The translations under genes and the position numbers were made by a program. DNA of 64,000 bases from Roseibium porphyridii (lineage in GTDB: Bacteria; Pseudomonadota; Alphaproteobacteria; Rhizobiales; Stappiaceae). Below the pieces are notes generated by a model. It ran no database searches and was not told the origin of the DNA. It was given only the letters and a program-made list of their open reading frames with translations. Numbering within the stretch: position 1 is the stretch's first letter; each line of letters opens with the position of its first letter. Shown one piece after another: positions 1-7,877 of the stretch. The DNA lies in NCBI RefSeq assembly GCF_026191725.2, contig NZ_CP120863.1, forward strand, positions 3,266,001 through 3,330,000, written 5' to 3'.

Positions 1-312
1 GCTGAAACGCTTGGGGCATCCGTCTGGCAGATGGTGACACGGTTGGTTTTGCCTCAGGTCTTGCCAAAACTCATCACGGCATTGCGATTGGGGCTGGTGC
101 CTGCCTGGATTTTTCTGATTTCGGCTGAGGCGATCGCGTCGACCACTGGGCTCGGATACCGGATTTTTCTCGTCCGAAGATATCTGGCGATGGATGTGAT
201 CCTCCCTTATGTGGTGTGGATCACTCTGTTGGCATTTTTGCTCGACCGCTTGCTTCTTTTGCTTTCTCGACGCGCTTTTCGCTGGAACCATCTCGGGAGC
301 GAAGCGCTATGA
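1..312 (+). CDS. ABC transporter permease, NitT/TauT type (5' end outside window)
   Basis: This is the C-terminal part of an inner-membrane permease; the frame is open from base 1, so the gene begins to the left of the window. About 103 residues are visible. They contain the cytoplasmic EAA-type loop (A-E-T-L-G-A-S ... LPQVLPKL, residues 2-24 of the fragment), followed by two to three hydrophobic segments and a short basic tail. The stop overlaps the start of the ATPase gene (ATGA), so the two are translationally coupled. The NitT/TauT assignment rests on the EAA loop and the partner ATPase. The substrate is inferred from the downstream enzyme to be guanidine or a related small cation. The substrate-binding protein should lie outside the window. 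Confidence 0.85.
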   Translation, partial: AETLGASVWQMVTRLVLPQVLPKLITALRLGLVPAWIFLISAEAIASTTGLGYRIFLVRRYLAMDVILPYVVWITLLAFLLDRLLLLLSRRAFRWNHLGSEAL

Positions 313-1154
313 GCACGGTCACCACGCCCAAGCTGTCGGTACAGGGACTTACCAAATCATATGACGGGACACCTGTGCTGGAACGGGTCGACCTTCTGGT
401 CGAAGACGGATCTTTCTGCACGATCGTTGGCGCATCAGGCTGCGGTAAATCTACGTTCTTGCGCATGCTGTTGTCGCAGGAGCTGCCGACACGCGGCCAA
501 ATTCTCCTTGATGGTGAACCCCTCCCCGATGAACCAACGCCGGACAGGGGTATCGTATTCCAAAAGTATTCGGTGTTTTCCCATCTTACCGTTGCGGAGA
601 ACCTTATCCTAGCCGCGGAATTCGCGGCTGCTCCGTTGTCAGGTCGGCTTTTCGGAAAATCCCGTCGTCAAGCGATGGGTGACATAGATGAAATTCTGGA
701 CCGAATTGGCCTGAAAGCAGCGGCAGACCGCTACCCCGTGCAGTTGTCGGGAGGGATGCAGCAACGGTTGGCAATAGCGCAGGCGCTGATCAAGAAGCCC
801 AACATCTTGTTGCTTGATGAACCCTTCGGCGCCCTGGATCCAGGCATTCGCGTCGACATGCACGAGTTGCTTTTGGGTCTTTGGAAAGACCTTGGCATGA
901 CCATCTTCATGGTCACGCACGACATCCATGAAGCCTTCAAACTTGGCACTCGTCTGCTGGTATTCGACAAGGTTCGCCACGACCCGCAGGCCCCGGACGC
1001 CTATGGGGCAACCATCACTTACGACCTGCCTTTGTCATCGCCGAATTCTTCGCCGGAAAAACTGCCGGAAGATATCGCAGGTGCGATCCGTCGACCGGAA
1101 AAACAACCATTTCCCAATGCCCAACTACCCAAAATACACGAGGAACGCTCATGA
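309..1154 (+). CDS. ABC transporter ATP-binding protein, NitT/TauT type
   Basis: This is the energising subunit of the importer whose permease lies immediately upstream. The 281-residue protein has a Walker A motif (GASGCGKST, residues 41-49), Q-loop Gln85, the signature LSGGMQQ (146-152), Walker B (NILLLDEP, 165-172) and the H-loop His204. About 60 C-terminal residues extend beyond the nucleotide-binding domain. The ATG at 309 was chosen over an upstream in-frame ATG at 216 because it overlaps the permease stop as ATGA and begins right before the domain. Its own stop overlaps the next gene's ATG in the same way. An ATPase of this class accompanies the guanidine hydrolase gene in Synechocystis (known gene order), which supports guanidine uptake, but the sequence alone does not prove it. 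Confidence 0.9.
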   Translation: MSTVTTPKLSVQGLTKSYDGTPVLERVDLLVEDGSFCTIVGASGCGKSTFLRMLLSQELPTRGQILLDGEPLPDEPTPDRGIVFQKYSVFSHLTVAENLILAAEFAAAPLSGRLFGKSRRQAMGDIDEILDRIGLKAAADRYPVQLSGGMQQRLAIAQALIKKPNILLLDEPFGALDPGIRVDMHELLLGLWKDLGMTIFMVTHDIHEAFKLGTRLLVFDKVRHDPQAPDAYGATITYDLPLSSPNSSPEKLPEDIAGAIRRPEKQPFPNAQLPKIHEERS

Positions 1155-2389
1155 GCCTGTTTGATCGATCTGTCCCGGCAACACTGCAAAGAGCAGCTGG
1201 TCTGGTCCGGCGAGACCCCACGACAAGGCAACACCATCCGGACTTCGACAAGCTTCAGTTGCGTGGTTGGAAGGCCGCGGAAAAAGAAGGCGCTTTGCCA
1301 AGCGCAGCCTGGGAGAAAGAAAAGGCGTGGGCTCTCAGAATGGGGTTGACTGGATCTGACAGCCTTACCGACAAATCCATTCCAACCTTTGCACGTGGTG
1401 AATTGCCCCACTATGCGGGCATCAATACGTTCCTCAAAGCGCCCTATATCGAAGACGTCACGAAAGTTGGCGCGTATGATGCTGCCGTCATTGGTATTCC
1501 GTTTGATGGTGGGACGACTTATCGCCCGGGCACCCGTTTCGGGCCTCAAGGTGTGCGCCGGATTTCGGCACTCTACACGCCCTACAACTATGAAATGGGT
1601 GTTGACCTCCGCGAACAGATGACGCTTTGCGATGTCGGCGACATTTTCACCATACCTGCAAATATCGAAAAAACGTTCGACCAGATAACGCGGGCCGTTT
1701 CACATGTGGCGTCTTCTGGCGCTTTGCCAATCATGATCGGCGGTGATCATTCCATCGGTTTCCCGTGTGTTCGCGGCATTGCGCAATGTACCTCCAAACG
1801 TATCGGTATCGTTCATTTCGATCGACATATAGATATTCAGGAAAAAGACCTCGACGAGCGCATGCACACAACGCCGTGGTTCCATGCGACGGATCTGGTG
1901 AATGTTCCGGCGGTCAATCTCGTTCAGATCGGCATTGGTGGCTGGCAGGTGCCGCGCGAAGGGGTGGAGGTTGCCCGCGAGCGCAATACCAACATTTTCA
2001 CGATGCGTGACGTTGAAGAACTTGGTCTGGCCGAAACAGCGGCACGTGCCCTGGAGTTGGCCTGGAAAGATGCCGATGCCGTTTACATCTCCTTCGACAT
2101 CGACAGTGTCGACTGCGGTTTCGTGCCTGGTACGGGTTGGCCTGAACCGGGCGGCTTCCTGCCCCGTGAAGCGCTTGAACTTGTGTCTCTAGTCGCCAAA
2201 GAAGGTATCTGCGGCCTAGAAGTCGTCGAAGTGTCACCGCCTTACGACTGTTCAGATATCACCGCACTGCTCGCAACACGCGTGATCGTCGATGTTCTCG
2301 GAACATTGGTTTCACATGGCAAAATGGGCTCTCACCGGTCGATCATAGACAAACCCGTGTCCATCCCCGCTGGCCCGGAAGTGGAGTAA
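1151..2389 (+). CDS. gdmH: Ureohydrolase (arginase/agmatinase fold), probable guanidine hydrolase
   Basis: The likely reaction is hydrolysis of guanidine to urea and ammonia in the cytoplasm. The 412-residue protein carries all six canonical metal ligands of ureohydrolases: His200 (GGDHS), Asp224, His226 and Asp228 (FDRHID), and Asp316 and Asp318 (FDID). Agmatinases usually have D-A-H-x-D; this protein has D-R-H-x-D followed by QEKDLDERMHTTPW, and later GTGWPEPGG and VEVSPPYD. It also has an N-terminal extension of about 90 residues before the catalytic core. From memory these traits match the nickel-dependent guanidine hydrolase GdmH (Synechocystis Sll1077) rather than agmatinase or arginase. 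The gene sits between an ABC importer and a His-rich protein, which fits a nickel enzyme. Alternatives are agmatinase, guanidinopropionase or guanidinobutyrase. The ATGA overlap with the ATPase gene fixes the start. Confidence 0.78.
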   Translation: MSLFDRSVPATLQRAAGLVRRDPTTRQHHPDFDKLQLRGWKAAEKEGALPSAAWEKEKAWALRMGLTGSDSLTDKSIPTFARGELPHYAGINTFLKAPYIEDVTKVGAYDAAVIGIPFDGGTTYRPGTRFGPQGVRRISALYTPYNYEMGVDLREQMTLCDVGDIFTIPANIEKTFDQITRAVSHVASSGALPIMIGGDHSIGFPCVRGIAQCTSKRIGIVHFDRHIDIQEKDLDERMHTTPWFHATDLVNVPAVNLVQIGIGGWQVPREGVEVARERNTNIFTMRDVEELGLAETAARALELAWKDADAVYISFDIDSVDCGFVPGTGWPEPGGFLPREALELVSLVAKEGICGLEVVEVSPPYDCSDITALLATRVIVDVLGTLVSHGKMGSHRSIIDKPVSIPAGPEVE

Positions 2390-2393
2390 CCGC

Positions 2394-2864
2394 ATGAGTT
2401 CAGATCACGCCCATTCTCATCATCATGACCACGACCATGCGCATGCCCACATGCATGGACACAATCTTGGCGGTCACGATCATCTTCATTCGCATGTTCA
2501 CGGTATTTCCGACGCGGACAAAGTCGATGAAATGCAGGCGCTTAGCTCAAGTTTCATTGACGGGTTCCGCTCTGCGGAAGACAAGACAAGCTACCTTCGT
2601 CTTGCAGGCATTTCGTTTCACAGACCGGGTGCTGACGGACTGGTGCAGCACCTCGTTGACGCGAAAATTGAAAGCAACTGGCAGATCGGGACGGCCTCAC
2701 CTGCCTTCGCATCCCGTGAGTTGGCCTATATGCCTTTTCCCGGTTCCATGGTGCAGGCAAGAGAGACGATGACTTTCACGTATGTATCGCTAACCGAGCG
2801 CTCGGATGTCGACCTAATCGAAGTTTTGACTGACCGCCTTAAGCAAGGAGATATTGCTGAATGA
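2394..2864 (+). CDS. His-rich putative metal-binding accessory protein
   Basis: I do not recognise the family. The 156-residue protein opens with an extremely His-rich stretch: 16 of the first 36 residues are His, in H-x-H and HHH patterns mixed with Asp. A soluble domain of about 115 residues without obvious catalytic motifs follows. There is no signal peptide, so it should be cytoplasmic. His-rich segments of this kind store or deliver Ni or Zn in proteins such as HypB, UreE and SlyD. Here the gene starts 4 bases after the ureohydrolase stop and overlaps the next gene (ATGA). I infer that it loads metal, probably nickel, into the ureohydrolase, taking the place of the HypA/HypB-like helpers found next to GdmH in cyanobacteria. 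It shows no HypA zinc-finger cysteines and no HypB GTPase P-loop. Confidence 0.8.
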   Translation: MSSDHAHSHHHDHDHAHAHMHGHNLGGHDHLHSHVHGISDADKVDEMQALSSSFIDGFRSAEDKTSYLRLAGISFHRPGADGLVQHLVDAKIESNWQIGTASPAFASRELAYMPFPGSMVQARETMTFTYVSLTERSDVDLIEVLTDRLKQGDIAE

Positions 2865-3070
2865 AGCACCTACTGACTGCACTAATTTACAGCCTGCTCG
2901 CGTCTTCCGCGTTTGCGCATCCCGGTTCGCACAACGATGTCCATGGAATGAGCGGTTTTGTCCGCCACTTCCTGGACTCACCCTTCCATATTGCATTGCT
3001 TGCCGGTGCCGTTCTTTCGGTGTTTGCCGTCGTGCTATACTTGTTCTTCGCTCGCAAACCTCAGGTTTGA
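2861..3070 (+). CDS. Small secreted/membrane His-containing protein with a HupE-like N-terminus
   Basis: A 69-residue protein. Residues 1-19 form a Sec signal ending in SAFA, which would give a mature N-terminus HPGSHNDVHG. One transmembrane segment follows (about residues 42-63), with a short basic tail (ARKPQV). The mature N-terminus resembles the start of HupE/UreJ-type nickel permeases (HPG-x-H ... G ... GF), but the rest of such a permease is missing. It is the last gene of the operon and overlaps the His-rich gene as ATGA. A role in periplasmic metal binding or nickel uptake for the ureohydrolase is inferred. Coupling and the clear signal peptide argue that it is real despite its size. 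Confidence 0.65.
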   Translation: MKHLLTALIYSLLASSAFAHPGSHNDVHGMSGFVRHFLDSPFHIALLAGAVLSVFAVVLYLFFARKPQV

Positions 3071-3111
3071 AAAATATGCCGCCGACACTTCGTTTAGGTG
3101 ACCGGCGGCAT
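3071..3111. terminator. Probable terminator between the ureohydrolase operon and the EAL gene
   Basis: An inverted repeat ATGCCGCCG (3076-3084) / CGGCGGCAT (3103-3111) lies between convergent genes. On the minus strand the stem is followed by an A/T-rich run containing five T (complement of 3071-3075), so it best fits termination of the EAL gene. On the plus strand the T-run is poor. Confidence 0.5.
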
Positions 3112-3145
3112 TAATCATTGTCAAAAATGAGATTGGAAGTAGCAG

Positions 3146-4666
3146 TTAAACGCTCGCGAGTTCTTCCGCTCGAGCACGTGAAAAAAACAGTGTGATCAGT
3201 TGATCGATATCCATTGGGCCGCTGAACAGGTAGCCTTGGCCATGATCACAACCCAGTTCGACAAGTGCGTCGAGGCGTTCTACTGTTTCGACCCCCTCTA
3301 TTACCGTGTTGCTCTTCATATTGGCGATCAAGCTTAGGGCAGCAAGAAGTGTTTCAGCATGTCTTTCATTGTTGAATGCACGATCCACATAGCGCGCGTC
3401 GATCTTGATTTCATCCCACTCGAATTCAGTCAAATGGCGTAATGCGGCGAATTTTGAACCAAAGTCGTCCAACGAAACGGCGATACCACATTCTTGGATT
3501 TCGGAAAGTGACCGCCAAACACTGTCCAGTTTTGTAGGCAGTTGCGTCTCGGAAAATTCGATCTTCAAACGGTGTGCCTCAATGCCTGCATCTGTGAGGC
3601 ACTCAAGCATCATTTCGGGCAGACCTTCGTTCAGGATCTGAGACAATGTGAGGTTTACGGACAACGTCAAATCAGCAGGCAATCTTTGCAGTTGCATGCA
3701 AGATTTTTCAAGAATAATGCGACCCAGCCTGATGATATCTCCAGTGCTTTCAGCCGCTGAAATGAATTCTGAAGGGCTGATCCAACCCAGTTCATTGTGT
3801 TGCCACCTTGCAAGTGCTTCGACGCCAATGATCTTGCCAGTCTTTAGATTGAACTGAGGTTGGAAATGAGGAATGAAATCGTGGTTTTCGAAGGCGTTTG
3901 ATAAAGACGAATGGATCTTTTCCCGACGCTGGTATTTCGCCTGCATCGCAGGTGTGAATAGGGAAACTCGGGACTGTTTTTTCACAAAAGCATTTTCAAG
4001 CGCCAATTCCGCATTCTTGAGTATGAGTTCAGGCCTCCAATCGACGGGGTCGGCAATTGCCACTCCAATCGCAAGATTTGTTCTGAAAGATCCTGAACCG
4101 GTCAAGAGCGGTTGGCGAAAAAGATCTGATATTTGCTTTGCGATCTCCATCGCAGCTTGCTCTTGGTTTTCGGCAAGAGCGACGCCGAGCACGAAGTCGT
4201 TTCCCTTCAAGCGCGCAACAAGGGTTTCAAGATCAGCCCCAAGAGCATAGTGGTGAAGCAGCTCTGTAGCGGTGGCCAGGATGGAGTCTTCCACCTGTCT
4301 CTTCGCAACCAGAATTTCTGTGTTCGCGGCTTCAAACCTCAACCTGAAGACAGCAAGGGTCTCGACCGCATTCGACCGACACTCGGCCATCTTAACTAGT
4401 CGTATGAACTGTTGACGGTTCAGCAGTCCGAAGTTCTGGTCGCTGGTATTGAGCGGGCTTGGGCGATCAGATGGTCTCTCCAGCGTCCCTCTGGTATCGC
4501 GGAAACGATTGTTCTTGGTTTGGGCGAACAATAACAGGCAAAGAACAACCAAACACAGAACAAGTACGAGATAAGTCGACGAGGTGGCCACTAAACTGGC
4601 CAAAAACGATAGCAGTGCAACAACAAGGCACAGCCAAGTGCCCCAACGTTCCAAAAAAGCAAACAT
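3146..4666 (-). CDS. Membrane-anchored GGDEF/EAL protein, probable c-di-GMP phosphodiesterase
   Basis: A 506-residue protein with two N-terminal membrane helices (about 11-28 and 31-48), a GGDEF-like domain (about 80-240) and an EAL domain (about 250-500). The EAL domain keeps the key residues: E-A-L at 283-285, DDFG at 400-403, Lys421, EGVE near 457-460 and the final QGYLFSGP. It should therefore hydrolyse cyclic di-GMP. The GGDEF signature is replaced by KGNDF (154-158), so no cyclase activity is expected; such domains often bind GTP or act as regulators. The gene stands alone between convergent and divergent neighbours. No periplasmic sensor domain is visible between the two short helices. 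Confidence 0.92.
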   Translation of the reverse strand: MFAFLERWGTWLCLVVALLSFLASLVATSSTYLVLVLCLVVLCLLLFAQTKNNRFRDTRGTLERPSDRPSPLNTSDQNFGLLNRQQFIRLVKMAECRSNAVETLAVFRLRFEAANTEILVAKRQVEDSILATATELLHHYALGADLETLVARLKGNDFVLGVALAENQEQAAMEIAKQISDLFRQPLLTGSGSFRTNLAIGVAIADPVDWRPELILKNAELALENAFVKKQSRVSLFTPAMQAKYQRREKIHSSLSNAFENHDFIPHFQPQFNLKTGKIIGVEALARWQHNELGWISPSEFISAAESTGDIIRLGRIILEKSCMQLQRLPADLTLSVNLTLSQILNEGLPEMMLECLTDAGIEAHRLKIEFSETQLPTKLDSVWRSLSEIQECGIAVSLDDFGSKFAALRHLTEFEWDEIKIDARYVDRAFNNERHAETLLAALSLIANMKSNTVIEGVETVERLDALVELGCDHGQGYLFSGPMDIDQLITLFFSRARAEELASV

Positions 4667-5123
4667 ACCGCTCGGTTCATCCGCATGGTCAATTGAGCAT
4701 TTCCGATCAGTCGGAAGTGCGCGGTTGATATCGCCGGTTGAAAGTCGATTGTCGGACTAACCGGCGCCCCCCGGTTGGTCTCAAAAGTCTGCTCAGCCCG
4801 ATCTAAAAATGCGGGTCTGTGAGTTTCTTGTCTTCTGCTGCCTTTTCACCATTAGAAGGGTCCCGATACCCGACGCAGCATAGATGGCAGCTGTTGAAGT
4901 TTAGCGTTGCGCATTGGAGAATAGTCGCAAGCGTCACGGATGCATCAATAGAGAGTAGAACCGTTAAAGCCGTCTAAATTGCAAGCTTGGAAACCTAACA
5001 GTTTTTGGTTGAAAATCGAGCTGATTTTCCCTCCTCGTCTTGCAAGGCCCTGACTGAAATAAGATTTTCGTTCGTTATCTGATCAGAAGAAAAAGTTTTT
5101 GATAATTTTTTGGAGCGGCACTC
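4667..5123. other. Intergenic region without a recognisable gene
   Basis: 457 bases between the divergent EAL and alpha/beta-hydrolase genes. I see no coding frame with domain-like content and no RNA gene. A very A/T-rich stretch from about 5055 to 5110 (polyA, polyT and a TGATCA palindrome) precedes the GGAG ribosome binding site at 5111-5114 and probably holds the promoter of the rightward gene. Confidence 0.5.
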
Positions 5124-6773
5124 ATGAAAGTCTGGGAGATAGCAAAGGCAGGATGGTCAGCTTTTGCTCTGGTGCTAGCTGTCAGTTTCTTTGGGGCAGC
5201 CCTGACCCCTTCCCTGATGCCAAGAGACCCATTGGTTCAGGCTGCGCTTTGTGGTGTCGCGGCGGTTCTTGGGTATGAAACAGTGCTCCTGGTTCGCACT
5301 TTGTGGCGCTATCTGGAGTTGCCGGAATTCGGCGGAAGATTGGCTGCTTGGTGGAATTGGGCTGCACTTGCTTCAAGCCTCGCCATCATCGCATTTTCTC
5401 TGACCAGGGCAGCAAGTTGGCAGGATGCGACGCGTGCGGCCGTCGGTATGATGCCCCTGGAAAGTGCGGCACCTGTCTATATTTTTCTTGTGGGCTCTAT
5501 GATCGGCCTAGGCTTGTGGCTGCTGTTTCGGATGGCCGGCGCGCTTCGCCATTTTGTCGCTTTGCAATTGGAACGAATGGTACCGCGCCGTCTAGGTGTG
5601 GTGTTGTCAGTCGGGATTGTTGGTTGGCTTTTGTGGGCGTTGGTCGATGGAGCTTTGGTCAGGAATCTCTTCAAGGCTGCTGATGCGTCTTTTCTTGCTG
5701 CCGACATTCTGATGGAACCAGATGTTGTTCAACCCGAAGACCCTTTGAAAACCGGCAGTTCTGCTTCGCTGATCAAATGGGACGAAATCGGGCGACGTGG
5801 ACGACAGTTTATCGCTACTGCCCCCACGGTCCAGGAGATCTCAGAGTTTCAGAAAGGACCCGTCATTGATCCCATTCGGGTTTATGTTGGACGCAGATCT
5901 GCCGACACAGCGGAAGACCGCGCTAAGCTTGCACTGGAGGAGATGATCCGTGTCGGAGGGTTCGAGCGGGCGGTGCTGGTGGTTATGGTGCCGGTCGGGA
6001 CTGGTTGGATGGATCCTGGGGCCCAGGACACTTTGGACTTCATACTTGCCGGCAATGTGGCCACCGTCGCCGTTCAATATTCCTACCTTTCCAGCATGCT
6101 GGCGCTTGTTGCACATCCAGATGACGGCGTTGATCAGGCTCGGGCCTTGTTCAATGCCATTTACGATCACTGGACAACATTGCCCAAGGATCAGCGGCCC
6201 AAGTTCTATGTGCACGGCCTTAGTCAGGGAGCCTTCAATTCGCAGGCGACCTTACCTCTGCTGGATATGCTCGGTGACCCAATCCAGGGCACATTCTGGG
6301 CAGGGTCTCCCTTCTTTTCCAGATACTGGGCTGAAGTGAGAGATCAACGAAACCCCGGAAGCCCGGCCTGGCGGCCCAACTATGGCAACGGCTCATTGAT
6401 CCGTGTCATGAACCAGTATGGTGGCCTCGAGGGCGACTACCTGCCTTGGGGACCGGTCAGAGCAGTGTTCTTGAATTACGGCAGCGATCCGATCGTCAAT
6501 TTCACTTTTGACAGCGCTATTCGCGCACCTGCCTGGCTTGCGGAACCGAGGGCCCCGGATGTTTCAGACAAGCTTTCCTGGTTCCCGATTGTCACCATGT
6601 TGCAGTTGGTGCTCGATTCCATGTTTGCGCTCGATATCGAAAGATATGGCCACTACTACGTCGCCCCGGATTATATCGACGGATGGGCCGCAGTCCTTGA
6701 ACCGGAAGGTTGGACACAAGGCCGGGCAGAAGAACTCAAGGAAGTCTTTTCTCGCCGCCCTGCCCCATTCTAA
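5124..6773 (+). CDS. Membrane alpha/beta-hydrolase (Abhydrolase_9 / DUF2319 type)
   Basis: A 549-residue inner-membrane protein. The N-terminal third has about four hydrophobic segments (around 12-32, 38-56, 78-95, 115-137, with a further one near 157-175). The C-terminal part (about 245-549) is an alpha/beta-hydrolase with the nucleophile elbow GLSQG (365-369, Ser367) preceded by FYVH. A conserved patch GTFWAGSPFFSRYW follows. The architecture matches the two-part Abhydrolase_9 family, whose substrate is unknown; a lipid or ester hydrolase is plausible. GGAG lies 9 bases before the ATG. It is a single-gene unit, convergent with the patatin gene, which may also act on lipids. Confidence 0.85.
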   Translation: MKVWEIAKAGWSAFALVLAVSFFGAALTPSLMPRDPLVQAALCGVAAVLGYETVLLVRTLWRYLELPEFGGRLAAWWNWAALASSLAIIAFSLTRAASWQDATRAAVGMMPLESAAPVYIFLVGSMIGLGLWLLFRMAGALRHFVALQLERMVPRRLGVVLSVGIVGWLLWALVDGALVRNLFKAADASFLAADILMEPDVVQPEDPLKTGSSASLIKWDEIGRRGRQFIATAPTVQEISEFQKGPVIDPIRVYVGRRSADTAEDRAKLALEEMIRVGGFERAVLVVMVPVGTGWMDPGAQDTLDFILAGNVATVAVQYSYLSSMLALVAHPDDGVDQARALFNAIYDHWTTLPKDQRPKFYVHGLSQGAFNSQATLPLLDMLGDPIQGTFWAGSPFFSRYWAEVRDQRNPGSPAWRPNYGNGSLIRVMNQYGGLEGDYLPWGPVRAVFLNYGSDPIVNFTFDSAIRAPAWLAEPRAPDVSDKLSWFPIVTMLQLVLDSMFALDIERYGHYYVAPDYIDGWAAVLEPEGWTQGRAEELKEVFSRRPAPF

Positions 6774-6793
6774 AGGTGGTTTCTTGTATGTTT

Positions 6794-7735
6794 TTATTGG
6801 GCATTGAGCAGCGCAGACAATCCACGTTTGAAGTCCTCTTTGGCTGGTTCTGCTGCCTGTAACAAGTCTTCGATCTTGAAAAAATCCATGGTCTTGAATC
6901 GACCTATCGGTGGTTCGATCAACACATCAGGCTTCGAACAAGCCAACTTTGCCGCGACCAAAGAGTGAAGAGTGATCGAAAAGGACCCGATCCAGGTTTC
7001 AAGGCCACTCGGCAATCCTTTGCCTTGATCGAACTCACTGCCAGTGACGTCTATTGCAACGGTGTGATAACCGTCTGTTTGCAACACATCAAATGGGGTC
7101 GGGTTTACGAACCCGCCATCTATCAGAACTCTCCCATTGATTTCGACGGGCGTTAGCAACATCGGCAATGCTGAGGACGCAGCAATTGCCGGAAGCAACT
7201 CGCCTTCGCTCAATACGACTTGAGACTGGGTATAGAAATCTGTCGCGATGATCTTCAATGGAAATTGGAGATCCGAAAAGTTTGAGGCAAGTCCGGCAGG
7301 AAACACAGTCTCGAAGAGCACGATCGGATCAATGATGGCGGGGCGAACGACATTGAACAAAGAAGTCCAGGTTCGTCCGTCGTTCAAGAACAGTTTCTGA
7401 AACAGCTGGGTCTTGCGGGTGAAAAGGTCGACTGTGATTTCCCTGACTTCCTTGCCGCTCATTCCGCTGGCATAAAAGCCACCCAGGATCGCACCCATGG
7501 ATGTACCAGCAATCTCGACGGGTTGAACGCCAAGTTCATCCATCGCTTCTAGGATTGGAATATGGGCAAAAGCTTTGGCTGCACCTCCGCCCAAAGCCAA
7601 TGCAAAGCCTTCGGTCTTGCGATTGGTCTCGTTTACCAATTGTGACGAACTGTCCGCTTTGACCGGCTTGATGCCCGTTAGCGTGCCGGTTCCTGCCGAA
7701 ACGGCAGCTAGCATCAAATCTCGTCTCTGGATCAT
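6794..7735 (-). CDS. Patatin-like phospholipase with N-terminal export signal
   Basis: A 313-residue serine lipid hydrolase of the patatin family (RssA-like). It has the oxyanion-hole motif GGGAAK (49-54), the nucleophile GTSMG (77-81, Ser79) and the second member of the catalytic dyad in DGG (206-208). The N-terminus QRRDLMLA followed by a small-residue hydrophobic stretch resembles a twin-arginine signal, so the enzyme may be exported folded to the periplasm. RssA homologues are usually cytoplasmic, so this is an uncommon feature. It is convergent with the alpha/beta-hydrolase gene, with only 20 bases between the stops and no clear terminator. Confidence 0.9.
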   Translation of the reverse strand: MIQRRDLMLAAVSAGTGTLTGIKPVKADSSSQLVNETNRKTEGFALALGGGAAKAFAHIPILEAMDELGVQPVEIAGTSMGAILGGFYASGMSGKEVREITVDLFTRKTQLFQKLFLNDGRTWTSLFNVVRPAIIDPIVLFETVFPAGLASNFSDLQFPLKIIATDFYTQSQVVLSEGELLPAIAASSALPMLLTPVEINGRVLIDGGFVNPTPFDVLQTDGYHTVAIDVTGSEFDQGKGLPSGLETWIGSFSITLHSLVAAKLACSKPDVLIEPPIGRFKTMDFFKIEDLLQAAEPAKEDFKRGLSALLNAQ

Positions 7736-7833
7736 GAGGTCACCGGTTGCTTATTAGCTGTCTGAACGTGCGTAGCAGACGCTATTCTTACGGCAACAGC
7801 GTGCCGAGATACCGGAGAAGGTCAATTGTTTTT

Positions 7834-7865
7834 TGAAAACGGGCCGGAAGATCCCCTCCGGCCCG
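7834..7865 (-). terminator. Rho-independent terminator of the purine operon
   Basis: On the minus strand a GC-rich stem CGGGCCGGA / TCCGGCCCG (7857-7865 and 7840-7848, 8-base loop) is followed by TTTTC and a T/A-rich run. It lies 13 bases after the stop of the BMP-family binding protein and closes the long leftward operon. Confidence 0.8.
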
Positions 7866-7877
7866 ATCTCTGTTATC

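Noticed and set aside
1..300. Guanidine riboswitch in front of the putative guanidine operon
   Set aside because: The window begins inside the permease gene, so the operon leader is not visible; nothing riboswitch-like was seen within the genes.
1019..1549. 176-codon minus-strand frame across the ATPase/ureohydrolase junction
   Set aside because: Both plus-strand genes here have clear catalytic motifs and coupled starts; the antisense frame is a codon-bias shadow.
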